Shown here: positions 8,482 through 16,544 of the stretch, one piece after another
Numbering within the stretch: position 1 is the stretch's first letter
How the letters are laid out: each line of letters begins with the position of its first letter
From: Bacteroidia bacterium
GTDB lineage: Bacteria > Bacteroidota > Bacteroidia > Chitinophagales > Saprospiraceae
Length of the DNA stretch: 64,000 nucleotides
NCBI GenBank assembly: GCA_030430845.1
Contig: JAUIKE010000007.1
Span: 1-64,000, forward strand
Reading direction: 5' to 3'
Made by a program: the position numbers and the translations under genes
The notes under the pieces: generated by a model
Databases searched by the model: none
What the model saw: the letters and a program-made list of their open reading frames with translations, nothing else
Told to the model about the DNA's origin: nothing

Positions 8482-9189
8482 ATGAGATTGAACCAATATA
8501 TTGCCCATAGCGGCCAATGTACCCGCCGACAGGCCGGAGAGTTTGTGAAGAAGGGACAAGTAAAAGTGAACGGCCAGGTAGAAACCAATCCCGGCTATCA
8601 GATACAAGAGGGAGATGAAGTCACCTTTAAGGGCGAAATCGTTAGCCCTCAGGAGAAAAAGGTGTATTACTTATTCAATAAGCCGAAAAATACCAGTACG
8701 ACTTCACATAAAACAAAAAACGAGCGTAAAACCGTTTATGAACTGATCCGGAACAAGGTGCCTGAAAAGGTCTATCCCATTGAGCAGATGGATGCTGCCT
8801 CTACCGGCCTGCTTATCCTTACCAATGATAAAGCATTGAAAGAGCGCCTCACGCATCCGTTGCATGAAGTGAAGATGATGTACCAGCTTCAGCTGGAAAA
8901 AGAGATTGAAGAAACTGCTTTTGAAAAAATCCTGAAAGCGGCAAAAGATTCCGATCAATTGATCCTGAAAAGTTTAACTCATCTTGAAGATTTACCCAAG
9001 AATGAAGTAGGAGTCGATCTGCGCAGAGGAAGCGACCTCGCTTTGAAGAAGTTGTTTGAAAAATCAGGATATAAAGTGTTGCGATTAGATCGCCTTACTT
9101 ACGGCGGACTGACTAAAAAGGATCTGCCCCGTGGTTTTGTACGGCCTTTGAAAGAAAAGGAAGTGGTTTGGTTAAAACACTTCTTATAA
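8482..9189 (+). CDS. RsuA/RluB-family pseudouridine synthase
   Basis: A 235-residue RNA-modifying enzyme. Residues 1-50 form an S4 RNA-binding domain (MRLNQYIAHSGQCTRRQAGE, then GQVKVNGQV). The catalytic domain follows, with YPIEQMDAASTGLLILTND near 93-111. This is the family motif, usually G-R-L-D-x-x-T/S-x-G-L-L, with the catalytic Asp kept and the Arg-Leu before it changed to Gln-Met. The substrate (16S or 23S rRNA uridine) cannot be assigned from sequence; Bacteroidota carry several paralogues. Its stop overlaps by six bases the stop of the convergent gtrA-like gene. Confidence 0.9.
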   Translation: MRLNQYIAHSGQCTRRQAGEFVKKGQVKVNGQVETNPGYQIQEGDEVTFKGEIVSPQEKKVYYLFNKPKNTSTTSHKTKNERKTVYELIRNKVPEKVYPIEQMDAASTGLLILTNDKALKERLTHPLHEVKMMYQLQLEKEIEETAFEKILKAAKDSDQLILKSLTHLEDLPKNEVGVDLRRGSDLALKKLFEKSGYKVLRLDRLTYGGLTKKDLPRGFVRPLKEKEVVWLKHFL

Positions 9190-9594
9190 AAAACGTTTTT
9201 CAAACACAAAGCGCTTCAAGTAGAAGTTATAAAAGAACACGATGCCCACTGCGCACAACTTAGTGATCAACTGCTTGCTTTGGAAAAACGGAAGCAAGTT
9301 TAATGAGTAAATGATACCGGTACTGAGTAGTAAGCCTCCCAGGGAAACCAGCATAGACAGCCAGAAAGCATGAGATAATTTGCGTTGCAAGTCAAATACA
9401 AAGCGCTTTTGAAGGATAAAATTGATGATGACTGCGATAGAATAAGCAATGACCTCTGAGGGCACCGGCGGCAGTACTTTATTAACCAGCACCATGTAGA
9501 TGCCGATGTTAACCGAAGTGGCCACCAGGCTCGACAAGGCGAACTTGGCCTTTAGCAAAAACAATTCACGGAAGCGTTCCCACAGTTTTCTCAT
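9184..9594 (-). CDS. GtrA family membrane protein
   Basis: A 136-residue protein with four hydrophobic segments (near residues 15-37, 40-58, 75-97 and 104-126), fitting the GtrA/DPMS family in length and layout. It includes the typical SLVATSVNIGIYMVL opening helix and the VIINFILQKRFVF loop. Members help move polyprenyl-linked sugars across the inner membrane. The ATG overlaps the stop of the upstream nucleotidase gene (ATGA), so the two are co-translated, although no functional link is obvious. Confidence 0.9.
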   Translation of the reverse strand: MRKLWERFRELFLLKAKFALSSLVATSVNIGIYMVLVNKVLPPVPSEVIAYSIAVIINFILQKRFVFDLQRKLSHAFWLSMLVSLGGLLLSTGIIYSLNLLPFFQSKQLITKLCAVGIVFFYNFYLKRFVFEKRFL

Positions 9595-10130
9595 TCGGCC
9601 GATCTTTCTTTTTCAAAAAAATCAAGTATCTCTTTCCAGTTATTGACCCTGGTGAAGCGCGTTTCATGGACGTTGTGAGAAGCGGTATACAATAGTCCCT
9701 TTCCCTGAAAAGTCTCCAGGTTGTAAGCATGATCATCGATCATGTAATCGGCATTAAAAATGCTTTTATCACCGCAAAAAATGAATTGTTTCCAATGGAT
9801 AAACGGGAAGTGCTCCCGCAGCCAATCATACTTATCCTCAAAAGAGTTTCTGAATTCCTGAGCTGCCGTGGTAATGTACACATCATAATGCTCCATCAAG
9901 GCTTTAACGCCTTCCTGGCTGCCCTCAATAACAGGGAGGTCTCTAAAAAAACCTTTGTCAAAAAGATGACTTCGAATAGCGATAGCATCTTCTTCCAGTT
10001 CATAGAACTTTTTCCCCCAATACGCTTCTTTTTTTGGCCTGCGGCCGTACATTTCTTCAAAGATATCTAAATATTTGGCCAATACATTAGCAATGACCTG
10101 GTCCATATCAAGAGCGATTCGTTTCTTCAT
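9591..10130 (-). CDS. 5'(3')-deoxyribonucleotidase (HAD family)
   Basis: A 179-residue HAD hydrolase of the NT5C type, which removes phosphate from (deoxy)nucleoside monophosphates. Motif I is ALDMDQVIAN near residues 5-14 with both catalytic Asp, motif II is VYITTAAQ, and the C-terminal acidic motif is YMIDDHAYN. The ORF track adds 34 residues upstream (MREVGYSPPL...) that cross a hairpin and are not family-like. The ATG at 10130 (MKKRIALDMDQ) puts motif I at the expected distance from the N-terminus. It overlaps the gtrA-like gene by four bases. Confidence 0.9.
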   Translation of the reverse strand: MKKRIALDMDQVIANVLAKYLDIFEEMYGRRPKKEAYWGKKFYELEEDAIAIRSHLFDKGFFRDLPVIEGSQEGVKALMEHYDVYITTAAQEFRNSFEDKYDWLREHFPFIHWKQFIFCGDKSIFNADYMIDDHAYNLETFQGKGLLYTASHNVHETRFTRVNNWKEILDFFEKERSAE

Positions 10131-10205
10131 GATAGCAGTTGGTTCCTGGTTTTTTGGATGGCCTCGCAAAGGTAATAAGTAACAGAAGAATTTTAAACTA
10201 AATAA

Positions 10206-10228
10206 GGGAGGTGAGTATCCCACCTCCC
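10206..10228 (-). terminator. Hairpin downstream of the MLI-like gene
   Basis: GGGAGGTG / CACCTCCC arms with a seven-base loop lie between the MLI-like gene (stop at 10289) and the nucleotidase start at 10130. It may end or attenuate minus-strand transcription before the nucleotidase. The stem is short. Confidence 0.45.
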
Positions 10229-10288
10229 TCATTGTGAAGAAGAAATATTTAAGTATGTAAAAAATTGCGAACGAATTCGCAGTTGGGA

Positions 10289-10588
10289 TTAGTTCAAAGA
10301 AAACTGGTGGACGATATCATTGGCTGCATTATGGAACATCAGCTCAGACACATAAGGGTCCATAAAATCACTCAAAGGCATTTGAGCGATTAGTTCCAGT
10401 ACTTGAAATTCTGAATCAGCATCAAATACTGCCCACAACATCGACCGGTCCAGAGCCAGCGAATAGGACTTTAACTGTCCGTCTGCCATCATTTTATTGA
10501 TCACATAACGCTGTTCCGGTATTAAAGACATGAATTCATCAGTCAAAACTTCCGGTAACTCAAACTCTACCATGAAAGTACGCTTCAT
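10289..10588 (-). CDS. Muconolactone isomerase-like small protein
   Basis: A 99-residue protein with an alternating pattern that fits a ferredoxin-like alpha/beta fold: MKRTFMVEFELPE strand, a helix with FMSLIPEQRYVINKMMADG, LKSYSLALDRSMLWAVFDA strands and a helix EFQVLELIAQMPLSDFM. The arrangement resembles the MLI/YciI-like superfamily. Its physiological role is not known, and it need not be an isomerase. A second possible start lies at Met6 (MVEFELPE). Confidence 0.65.
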   Translation of the reverse strand: MKRTFMVEFELPEVLTDEFMSLIPEQRYVINKMMADGQLKSYSLALDRSMLWAVFDADSEFQVLELIAQMPLSDFMDPYVSELMFHNAANDIVHQFSLN

Positions 10589-10918
10589 AAAAAAAGTATT
10601 GTTTCAGTAATGTGTAAATATGTTGCTGTTAAATCACAGTGACATATTTACATTTATCAGTATTTTAATGAACTCGCAAACTTACAACTATACAAACGAT
10701 ATATCTATGCAGAAAGGTTCTAAATTTCAATAATTTTAACCTTCTAGTGACATTTTAGGAAGGCGTGGGGTTGTGTAAAAAGTCCTTCGTCCCTACGCCA
10801 TGCCCCTACGCTCTCTGGCCTCCGTTAGCACTTCGGCGAGGAGGCGCAGCTTCGGCGCAAGTGTAAGACTTCGGCCGACGGCGTACGGCCTTTTAACACA
10901 ACCTCACGCCAAAAATTT
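10589..10918. other. Intergenic region containing a long nested repeat
   Basis: The first 170 bp are AT-rich and should carry the promoter of the MLI-like gene. The remainder is the inverted-repeat element at 10762-10910. No ORF is supported. Confidence 0.5.
10762..10910. repeat. GTTGTGTAAAA-family nested inverted repeat, copy 1
   Basis: The outer arms GGCGTGGGGTTGTGTAAAA and TTTTAACACAACCTCACGCC are near-complementary. The interior (CCTTCGTCCC... to ...CGGCGTACGGCC) contains further GC-rich foldbacks such as CCTCCGTTAGCACTTCGGCGAGGAGG. It lies just past the stop of the pirin gene. The same GGTTGTGTAAAA arm recurs at 46585, 51138, 53261 and 55327. Confidence 0.7.
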
Positions 10919-11770
10919 TTAGTCAATGTATACCCCCATTTTCCCTATTTGGTAGTCTCGCATGGCCTGTAAGATTTCCGTTTGGGAATTCATTACATAA
11001 GGCCCCCACTGGGCTACCGGCTCGTTAATGGGTTGTGCGCTTAGAAACAAGATGCGACTTTCTGACAAGGCTTGCAACTCTACAGGCTCATTTGTGTCTT
11101 CAAAAATGGCTAAAAATCCATTTTCTATGGGCTGATCGCCAATATTCCGTATGCTTCCATTCAGAACGTATGCCATGGTATTAAAGCCTTCTGGGGTTTC
11201 AATGATGAGGCGGGCATCCTCAGCCATTTCTATTTGGAGGGCCAATACGGGCGTGTGGGTACTCACGGGGCCCTTTTTGTCCTCAAAATTTCCGGCTACT
11301 ACCTTCACTTTTACCCCTTTCTTTTCGACAAAGGGGATCTCTTCCGACCTAAATTGCTGGTATTTGGGCGGCACCATTTTAAAGGCTTGGGGTAGGTTTA
11401 TCCATAATTGTATGCCCTCCAGTACACCTCCTCTGTACAGATACTCGTTGGAAGCCCTTTCGCTATGGATCACTCCCCGCCCTGCAGTCATCCATTGAAC
11501 ATCCCCATCCGATAAAATACCTTCATTGCCAAGGCTGTCCTTGTGTCGGAGTCCTCCGCTATATAAAAAGGTAACCGGCTCGAAGCCCCTGTGCGGATGG
11601 GGACCTACATCCATTGGTGTCATTCCAACTTCTGCCTCTGTTGGTCCGAAATGGTGTAGTAGTAAAAAGGGACTATGTCTCTCAATTCTCTGGGTGGGGA
11701 GGGGCTGCTTGACTAAGGTACCTCCCATGTCTAATTCTTCGCTCTTTGAAAGATATTTAATTCTTCTCAT
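10919..11770 (-). CDS. Pirin family protein
   Basis: A 283-residue bicupin of the pirin family. The metal-binding residues are visible as GPHPHRGFE (two His) and GVIHSERAS (His and Glu), spaced as in pirins. The C-terminal cupin contains PINEPVAQWGPYVMN, the usual family tail. Some pirins are quercetin dioxygenases and others bind transcription factors; the sequence does not decide. The track ORF adds 26 residues from 11848; the ATG at 11770 (MRRIKYLSKS) matches the usual pirin N-terminus better. It is on the same strand as the serine dehydratase gene, about 150 bp downstream of it. Confidence 0.92.
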   Translation of the reverse strand: MRRIKYLSKSEELDMGGTLVKQPLPTQRIERHSPFLLLHHFGPTEAEVGMTPMDVGPHPHRGFEPVTFLYSGGLRHKDSLGNEGILSDGDVQWMTAGRGVIHSERASNEYLYRGGVLEGIQLWINLPQAFKMVPPKYQQFRSEEIPFVEKKGVKVKVVAGNFEDKKGPVSTHTPVLALQIEMAEDARLIIETPEGFNTMAYVLNGSIRNIGDQPIENGFLAIFEDTNEPVELQALSESRILFLSAQPINEPVAQWGPYVMNSQTEILQAMRDYQIGKMGVYID

Positions 11771-11922
11771 TACAGTGTTTCTGTTCAATAGAGATATAAC
11801 ACCACAAATGAGAAAAAGTATGAGCTTCCAGGGCCTTGAAGAGGACATTGATCATTTTGAATCCTTGTCAATATCAATATCAATACCTGATTATATTGCC
11901 ATTGAAACTGTCCTCGGCATGA

Positions 11923-13359
11923 CTAACATTCCGGCACAGAGATTGAAATATTTGCTGCGAGCCCACCCTGTGAAGTTTCTTTATACTTGGCATGCATATC
12001 CTGAGCGGTTTCCCACATGGTTTTGATGACCGTGTCGAGGGATACTTTGGCCAGTTTATGATCACTTTCTACGGCAATTTTAGCGGCGGTAATGGCCTTC
12101 ATGGCCCCCATAGAATTACGCTCGATACAGGGGACTTGTACAAGCCCGCCGATGGGGTCACAAGTAAGCCCGAGGTGATGCTCCATCGCTATTTCTGCAG
12201 CCATCAGGGATTGCCCCGAATCGCCTCCCAGCAATTCGGCCAGGGCCGCAGCCGCCATTGCCGAGGAAACGCCGATCTCGGCCTGACATCCTCCCATAGC
12301 GGCTGAGATCGTTGAACCTTTCTTGAACAGGCTGCCAATTTCTCCGGCAACCATCAGAAAGCGGATGATATCCTCATTTTTCACTTCTTTAGTACACCAG
12401 CAGAGGTAATACATTAGTACAGCCGGGATGACGCCGGCTGCCCCGTTCGTAGGAGCTGTGACGACCCGCCCAAAGTTGGCGTTCTCTTCGTTCACGGCCA
12501 TGGCAAAACAGCCAATCCACTTTACAATTTCTGAAAACCCAAACCTTTTCTTTTTTATGGCCATGATCCATTGGTCGGCATTCTTGTATCGGGCAGTGGG
12601 CAAAAGTTTGCTGTTGATTCTGGCAGCCCGCCGACTGACATTAAGGCCTCCCGGCAGGGTCCCTTCTGTATGACAGCCTCGATACATGCACATTTTCATT
12701 ACCTCCCAGATCTGGAGCAGATCCTTTTGGATGAGATCAGACTCACGCCAGGTTTTTTCATTTTCCCAAACTACTTCTGAAATATGCCGTCCATGGTGTT
12801 CGCAATAGTTGATCAGATCTTTACCACTACTAATGGGATAGGGGAGTTGCACAGGAGGCGTTTCGTGCATCGGTTCAGTTGCCTCATTTTCTTTTATAAA
12901 AAAACCGCCCCCGATGGAATAATAGGTGGAGGAGATAAGCAAGGTATCGGATTGGTTATAAACCTCGAATTTCATGCCGTTGGCATGGCCGTGCAGACAT
13001 TTATCGTAGTGGAATACCAGGTCTTTATCATAGCTGAAGGGCAGAGAACGCTCGTCGTTAAGGTGTAAGAGGCCTTCCTTTTTGACGGCCTCCGGAATTT
13101 GCTGGACGCGTTCCAGCGGCATGCTGACAGGATCTTGTCCGCTTAGTCCCAAGAGGATGGCAATGTCCGTGCCGTGCCCATGTCCGGTGAGGGCCAGGGA
13201 GCCATACAAATGAGCCTGTATCTTAGTTAACTGATCGAAAAGCTTATTTGCTTTCAATTCCTGAATGAAGGCCTGGGCGGCTCGCCAGGGGCCTAGGGTA
13301 TGTGAGCTGGAGGGGCCTACTCCGATCTTAAGCATATCAAAAACGCTGATCGCTTCCAT
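11923..13359 (-). CDS. sdaA: L-serine ammonia-lyase, iron-sulfur dependent
   Basis: A 478-residue single-chain L-serine dehydratase converting serine to pyruvate and ammonia with a [4Fe-4S] cluster. The beta domain opens with [17 protein letters not shown]. The alpha domain carries [22 protein letters not shown] and VQVPCIERN, which supply the cluster cysteines. The protein ends in Cys (VPEC). In structurally studied single-chain homologues the C-terminal Cys tail reaches into the active site as a cluster ligand that serine displaces, so this end looks complete. The length is normal. The gene is monocistronic or leads into pirin. Confidence 0.96.
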   Translation of the reverse strand: MEAISVFDMLKIGVGPSSSHTLGPWRAAQAFIQELKANKLFDQLTKIQAHLYGSLALTGHGHGTDIAILLGLSGQDPVSMPLERVQQIPEAVKKEGLLHLNDERSLPFSYDKDLVFHYDKCLHGHANGMKFEVYNQSDTLLISSTYYSIGGGFFIKENEATEPMHETPPVQLPYPISSGKDLINYCEHHGRHISEVVWENEKTWRESDLIQKDLLQIWEVMKMCMYRGCHTEGTLPGGLNVSRRAARINSKLLPTARYKNADQWIMAIKKKRFGFSEIVKWIGCFAMAVNEENANFGRVVTAPTNGAAGVIPAVLMYYLCWCTKEVKNEDIIRFLMVAGEIGSLFKKGSTISAAMGGCQAEIGVSSAMAAAALAELLGGDSGQSLMAAEIAMEHHLGLTCDPIGGLVQVPCIERNSMGAMKAITAAKIAVESDHKLAKVSLDTVIKTMWETAQDMHAKYKETSQGGLAANISISVPEC

Positions 13360-13705
13360 AGTTAAATTGGCTTGGTTTGGTTAGTGCTGAATTTGAAACA
13401 AAAATAGGCTTTGTAGCTGATATTTTAGTAAAGCAGTTGAAAAGTTTGAATAATGATTCTGCAGTTGTACAATGTGATGCTAGGCCCTCCTTCGTCGGGC
13501 CGATGCTGAGATGCTGATGCGGCCTGCAGCCGCATGATGCTGAAGGTTGAGTTTACTAAAATAGAGGTTAATTCTCCTACTGAGGCATAAGCAAACGTCA
13601 GCATCTCCGCGCCGCAGGCGTGAAAGCATCCTAGCATCGGCCCGACGAAGGAGGGCCTAGCATCACAACTTGGAGAACTTGCTCTCAAAATGTAGTAACT
13701 ACATA
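13360..13705. other. Intergenic region with long inverted repeat
   Basis: About 345 bp between the serine dehydratase start and the next minus-strand gene end. It is dominated by the inverted repeat at 13475-13665. The ORF at 13425-13688 in the track is the translation of that repeat and has no gene-like features. Confidence 0.5.
13475..13665. repeat. Long inverted repeat with 41-bp arms
   Basis: The arms at 13475-13515 and 13625-13665 (TGATGCTAGGCCCTCCTTCG...) are complementary at 39 of 41 positions by eye. The interior holds small palindromes (ATGCGGCCTGCAGCCGCAT and GCGCCGCAGGCG) and repeats of GATGCTGA. There is no coding capacity or target-site duplication that I can identify, so it is a non-coding foldback element. 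Confidence 0.75.
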
Positions 13706-14263
13706 CTAAGAGAGGAATCTTACAGCTTGAAAGCGGTAATCCAGCGCAGTATTATTTGGATCATCGAATAAAAAGAAGACATATACCATTCCTTTGCCTT
13801 CCTTATACAATACGAGCATCTGACAATAGAGTTTTTCTGAGAAAGCTGATTTGGGCCTGAAAACATAAACTTCTCCATAATCAGCATTAAAGTCCTCCGC
13901 AAGTCTTTCCGGTGAGATGGAAAGCTTGCTGATTACAGCCTCTTCATTGTTGGTTGCCAGATGAGTGGCCATAGAAAATGCTTTGACGTGCGGGATATTA
14001 GCCGATCGGCTATTAGGGTGGATCGGTTCAATGGCGTAGCGGATCTCCAGTTTTTCTTTGCGTGACCAGATGCCGTAGTCGCACTGTAAATAGCGGTTTT
14101 TCCGTAGCCGTAAAGTCCGGTAACGGGCTTCCAGTGGCTGGATAATTTCCAGATCGGCAAGGGAAAGTTCTTCAGCTAACTCAGTAGGGTACTTTATCTG
14201 GCTGTACAGAAACAATGGGGAGGCCGTCAATAAAAATATGATCAGGTACAAATAGAATCGCAT
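13706..14263 (-). CDS. Secreted protein of unknown function
   Basis: A 185-residue protein with a clear signal peptide (MRFYLYLIIFLLTASPLFLYSQ). The mature part has alternating strands and includes YRTLRLRKNRYLQCDYGIWSRKEKLEIRY. I do not recognise the family. The final segment (GMVYVFFLFDDPNNTALDYRFQAVRFLS) looks like beta strands of a small periplasmic domain. It is monocistronic, with a hairpin upstream at 14373-14412 separating it from the sigma-factor unit. Confidence 0.7.
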   Translation of the reverse strand: MRFYLYLIIFLLTASPLFLYSQIKYPTELAEELSLADLEIIQPLEARYRTLRLRKNRYLQCDYGIWSRKEKLEIRYAIEPIHPNSRSANIPHVKAFSMATHLATNNEEAVISKLSISPERLAEDFNADYGEVYVFRPKSAFSEKLYCQMLVLYKEGKGMVYVFFLFDDPNNTALDYRFQAVRFLS

Positions 14264-14372
14264 GCTTATAAGGAATTGTAATATTCAATCTTAGTATTTA
14301 AAAATACGTATCCTGCTTGTTTATTAGTAGGTGCCAGGCAAATTTAACGTTATACCAACAATCTGACGGCTA

Positions 14373-14412
14373 ATAATAAGGGACTTGCGGCGGAGCCGCA
14401 AGTCCCTATTAG
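14373..14412 (-). terminator. Hairpin terminator after the anti-sigma-like gene
   Basis: The stem TAATAAGGGACTTGCGGC / GCCGCAAGTCCCTATTA has a GGA loop and one unpaired A. It lies about 90 bp past the stop (14504) of the anti-sigma-like gene and 110 bp before the secreted protein gene. Confidence 0.6.
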
Positions 14413-14503
14413 TTGTTTTTTTGGTTAGCCCTGATAACGCATTTGATGATACGAGGGCGAAAACTACAAACTTGGTAAAAATTATAATTGAGAAAAAAGA
14501 AGA

Positions 14504-14749
14504 CTAAACTGGAGGAGCTATGCGAATTTTTTCCTTGATGGATTGGATGAGGGCAGGAGAAGGTTTGCGGCGGTGGATTTTACTTTTTATAAACTCTCGA
14601 AAGGATTTTTCTTGGCTAAGGACTTTGAGATAGGCCGGGTTGGCTTTGATTTCCTGTAACAACTCTCTTTCTGCGTTTTCACTGAGTTCGTTGTCCAGGT
14701 ACATCGTCACCTTTTTTACAAGCTCTTGATAGTTTTGATGATCTCTCAT
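14504..14749 (-). CDS. Small anti-sigma-like protein lacking zinc cysteines
   Basis: An 81-residue protein encoded downstream of an ECF sigma gene on the same strand. The pattern YLDNELSENAERELLQEI, then FREFIKSKIHRRKPSPALIQSIKEKI, resembles the small zinc-binding anti-sigma (ZAS/RsrA-like) proteins of Bacteroidota. At the place where those carry a Cys-x-x-Cys pair, this one reads NPAYLKVL, and it has no Cys at all. If it is an antagonist of the sigma factor it must work without a redox-sensing zinc. The track ORF begins at 14824; the ATG at 14749 (MRDHQNYQEL) is the better start. Confidence 0.6.
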   Translation of the reverse strand: MRDHQNYQELVKKVTMYLDNELSENAERELLQEIKANPAYLKVLSQEKSFREFIKSKIHRRKPSPALIQSIKEKIRIAPPV

Positions 14750-14878
14750 GTCATTAAATGTTTTAAGCTGCGGTAGTGATGGCATAACACTTCGATATCC
14801 TTCAACACGCACGCGTGCGATCAATAGGTCGAAAAATTATGCTTTTTTAACTAGCGATGGGTTGCATGGGATATCGTA

Positions 14879-14962
14879 AGTGCCAGTTAGTCGGTTAAAA
14901 ACGTATCAGGCTTTGATAGAATAAGGTTTTATGGGGATGTGATGATACGACTAACCGGCACT
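14879..14962. repeat. Imperfect stem-loop between sigma factor and partner gene
   Basis: AGTGCCAGTTAGTCG and CGACTAACCGGCACT pair with one wobble. Nested inside are CGTATCA and TGATACG. It lies in the minus-strand transcript between the sigma-factor stop (15000) and the partner start (14749), where it might tune expression of the second gene. Confidence 0.5.
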
Positions 14963-14999
14963 TCTGTGTTATTTCAACACTTAGGCAGCGATTAACAAA

Positions 15000-15584
15000 T
15001 TATTCTTTGTTTCTGTAATCTTTATAACCCAAAGTTTCTGCGTATTCTTTGAGTTTCTCTTTCAACATATTCCGGGCACGGTGCAGCCTTGAGCGCACGG
15101 TACCAATTGGAATATCTATAATTTTTGATATTTCTTCGTAGGTGAACCCTTCAATATCGCAGAGCAAAATTACAACACGAAAATCAACTGGCAAAGCGTT
15201 GATCGCATTTGTTACCTCGTCTCCCATCATGTGCTGAAACATTTCCTCCCGCAGATCCTGGTAACTGGAATAACTGGTATCCTCCTCGTCGTGATAATTA
15301 ATGATCTCCTCATAATCAACACGAGTCGGTTGCTTACTCTTTTTGCGATATTGATTGATGAATATGTTCTTGAGAATTTTGAACAACCAGGCCTTGGCGT
15401 TGGTATTCTCTAAATACCGATCAATAAAACGGTAGGCCTTCAGGTAAGTTTCCTGAACGAGGTCATTAGCATCCTCCTCATTGTAGGTTAGGTGGTATGC
15501 AAATGTATATAGGGCATCTACTTGTGGTAGAAATTCTTCTTCAAAGACCCTATCGTAATTCTTTGTTTTGTTATTTTCTGACAT
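15000..15584 (-). CDS. ECF-type RNA polymerase sigma factor
   Basis: A 194-residue sigma-70 family protein. Region 2 contains YTFAYHLTYNEEDANDLVQETYLKAY and NAKAWLFKILKNIFINQYRK. Region 4 contains FRVVILLCDIEGFTYEEIS followed by IPIGTVRSRLHRARNMLKEKL, a typical helix-turn-helix for the -35 element. The linker between the regions is long (about 45 residues, acidic). This form is widespread and conserved in Bacteroidota. The ATG at 15584 (MSENNKT) is preferred over the ORF start at 15650; a start at 15593 is also possible. The likely regulator is the small protein encoded next. Confidence 0.92.
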   Translation of the reverse strand: MSENNKTKNYDRVFEEEFLPQVDALYTFAYHLTYNEEDANDLVQETYLKAYRFIDRYLENTNAKAWLFKILKNIFINQYRKKSKQPTRVDYEEIINYHDEEDTSYSSYQDLREEMFQHMMGDEVTNAINALPVDFRVVILLCDIEGFTYEEISKIIDIPIGTVRSRLHRARNMLKEKLKEYAETLGYKDYRNKE

Positions 15585-15766
15585 TACCACCATAAAAGTA
15601 AGAAAATATTTAAAATGAATTAGATTTTTGTTTCTGTACATATCGACCAACCACCACCCCGAAAAAAAAGTTCCGGGTATTTATTTTTTCTACCTTTTTT
15701 TATGATAAAAAAAATAAAACTTTAGTTAGTTGATTGATTGTCAGTATGTTGTAAGGCGGGTGTTTT

Positions 15767-16327
15767 TTAAATTAATTCGCTTGTTTTTTCTTCAAACCAC
15801 CATAAGGGAGAAAGTGTTTTGTTGCCGGTCATCGTGTCACATTTGAAGAAGAGGTAATATAATCTTAAGCTGGGCCCTAGTTTTTCGATTAATTCCCATA
15901 GTTTTTTTTCACCAATTTCTATTTCTCCGCACATAAAGACCCAGTTCCAGCAATGGAATACTTCGTCATGAAGCTCAACAATGGTAAGAATTTCTTCATC
16001 CGTTATGAAATAGGATAAAAAGCGGCGGGCATGCACCGAATGGTGTTTACTCCAGTCTCTGGGCAGAGATTTATCCTCTATATATTTAAAAGTGTCATGA
16101 ACGAAGGCGATGAGACGCAGTTTTTCGCGATCCCTCTTACCCAGGTCCAGGCGGTCAATATTGTCCAAAACTTCCCGTACATGCTTGTACACCTCTCCTT
16201 CCGGATGTCCTCTCCTAGGGACGCCCCAAAACAGCCCTTCCAGAAATTCAGGATGTTCCAGTAATTGTCTCTCCAATCCATTTTCAGGTTGGAGCAGGCT
16301 AAATATGGCGGCTTTGCTTCCCGGCAT
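15767..16327 (-). CDS. HD-domain phosphohydrolase-like protein
   Basis: A 186-residue protein with the HD metal-site pattern. An early His in GEVYKHVREVLDNID is followed by the His-Asp pair in RLIAFVHDTFKY, then KHHSVHARRFL, and a later acidic residue in VELHDEVFHCWNW. HD proteins of this size hydrolyse phosphoesters, often nucleotides, but no substrate can be assigned. There is no signal peptide and no partner gene. Confidence 0.75.
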   Translation of the reverse strand: MPGSKAAIFSLLQPENGLERQLLEHPEFLEGLFWGVPRRGHPEGEVYKHVREVLDNIDRLDLGKRDREKLRLIAFVHDTFKYIEDKSLPRDWSKHHSVHARRFLSYFITDEEILTIVELHDEVFHCWNWVFMCGEIEIGEKKLWELIEKLGPSLRLYYLFFKCDTMTGNKTLSPLWWFEEKTSELI

Positions 16328-16544
16328 AAGTGGTAAATTTCTATTAAAATCTTTTACAAAGTATTAATTTCCTGTTAAAAGGATTGGTGCGAGCTACAAA
16401 CTTCATAATTTAAGGTGAAAAATTCTTCATTTTTGGATCAAAATTGAAACTTTTCTGTTTTGGATCTAATTTAAATTTATCGGCTGAAGGCAAAGCCTAT
16501 AAGTTTAAGCCGGTTTCTATTAAATAAAACTAAGATTTAAGATC

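Noticed and set aside
13425-13688. 87-residue ORF over the 41-bp-arm inverted repeat
   Set aside because: Entirely repeat-derived.
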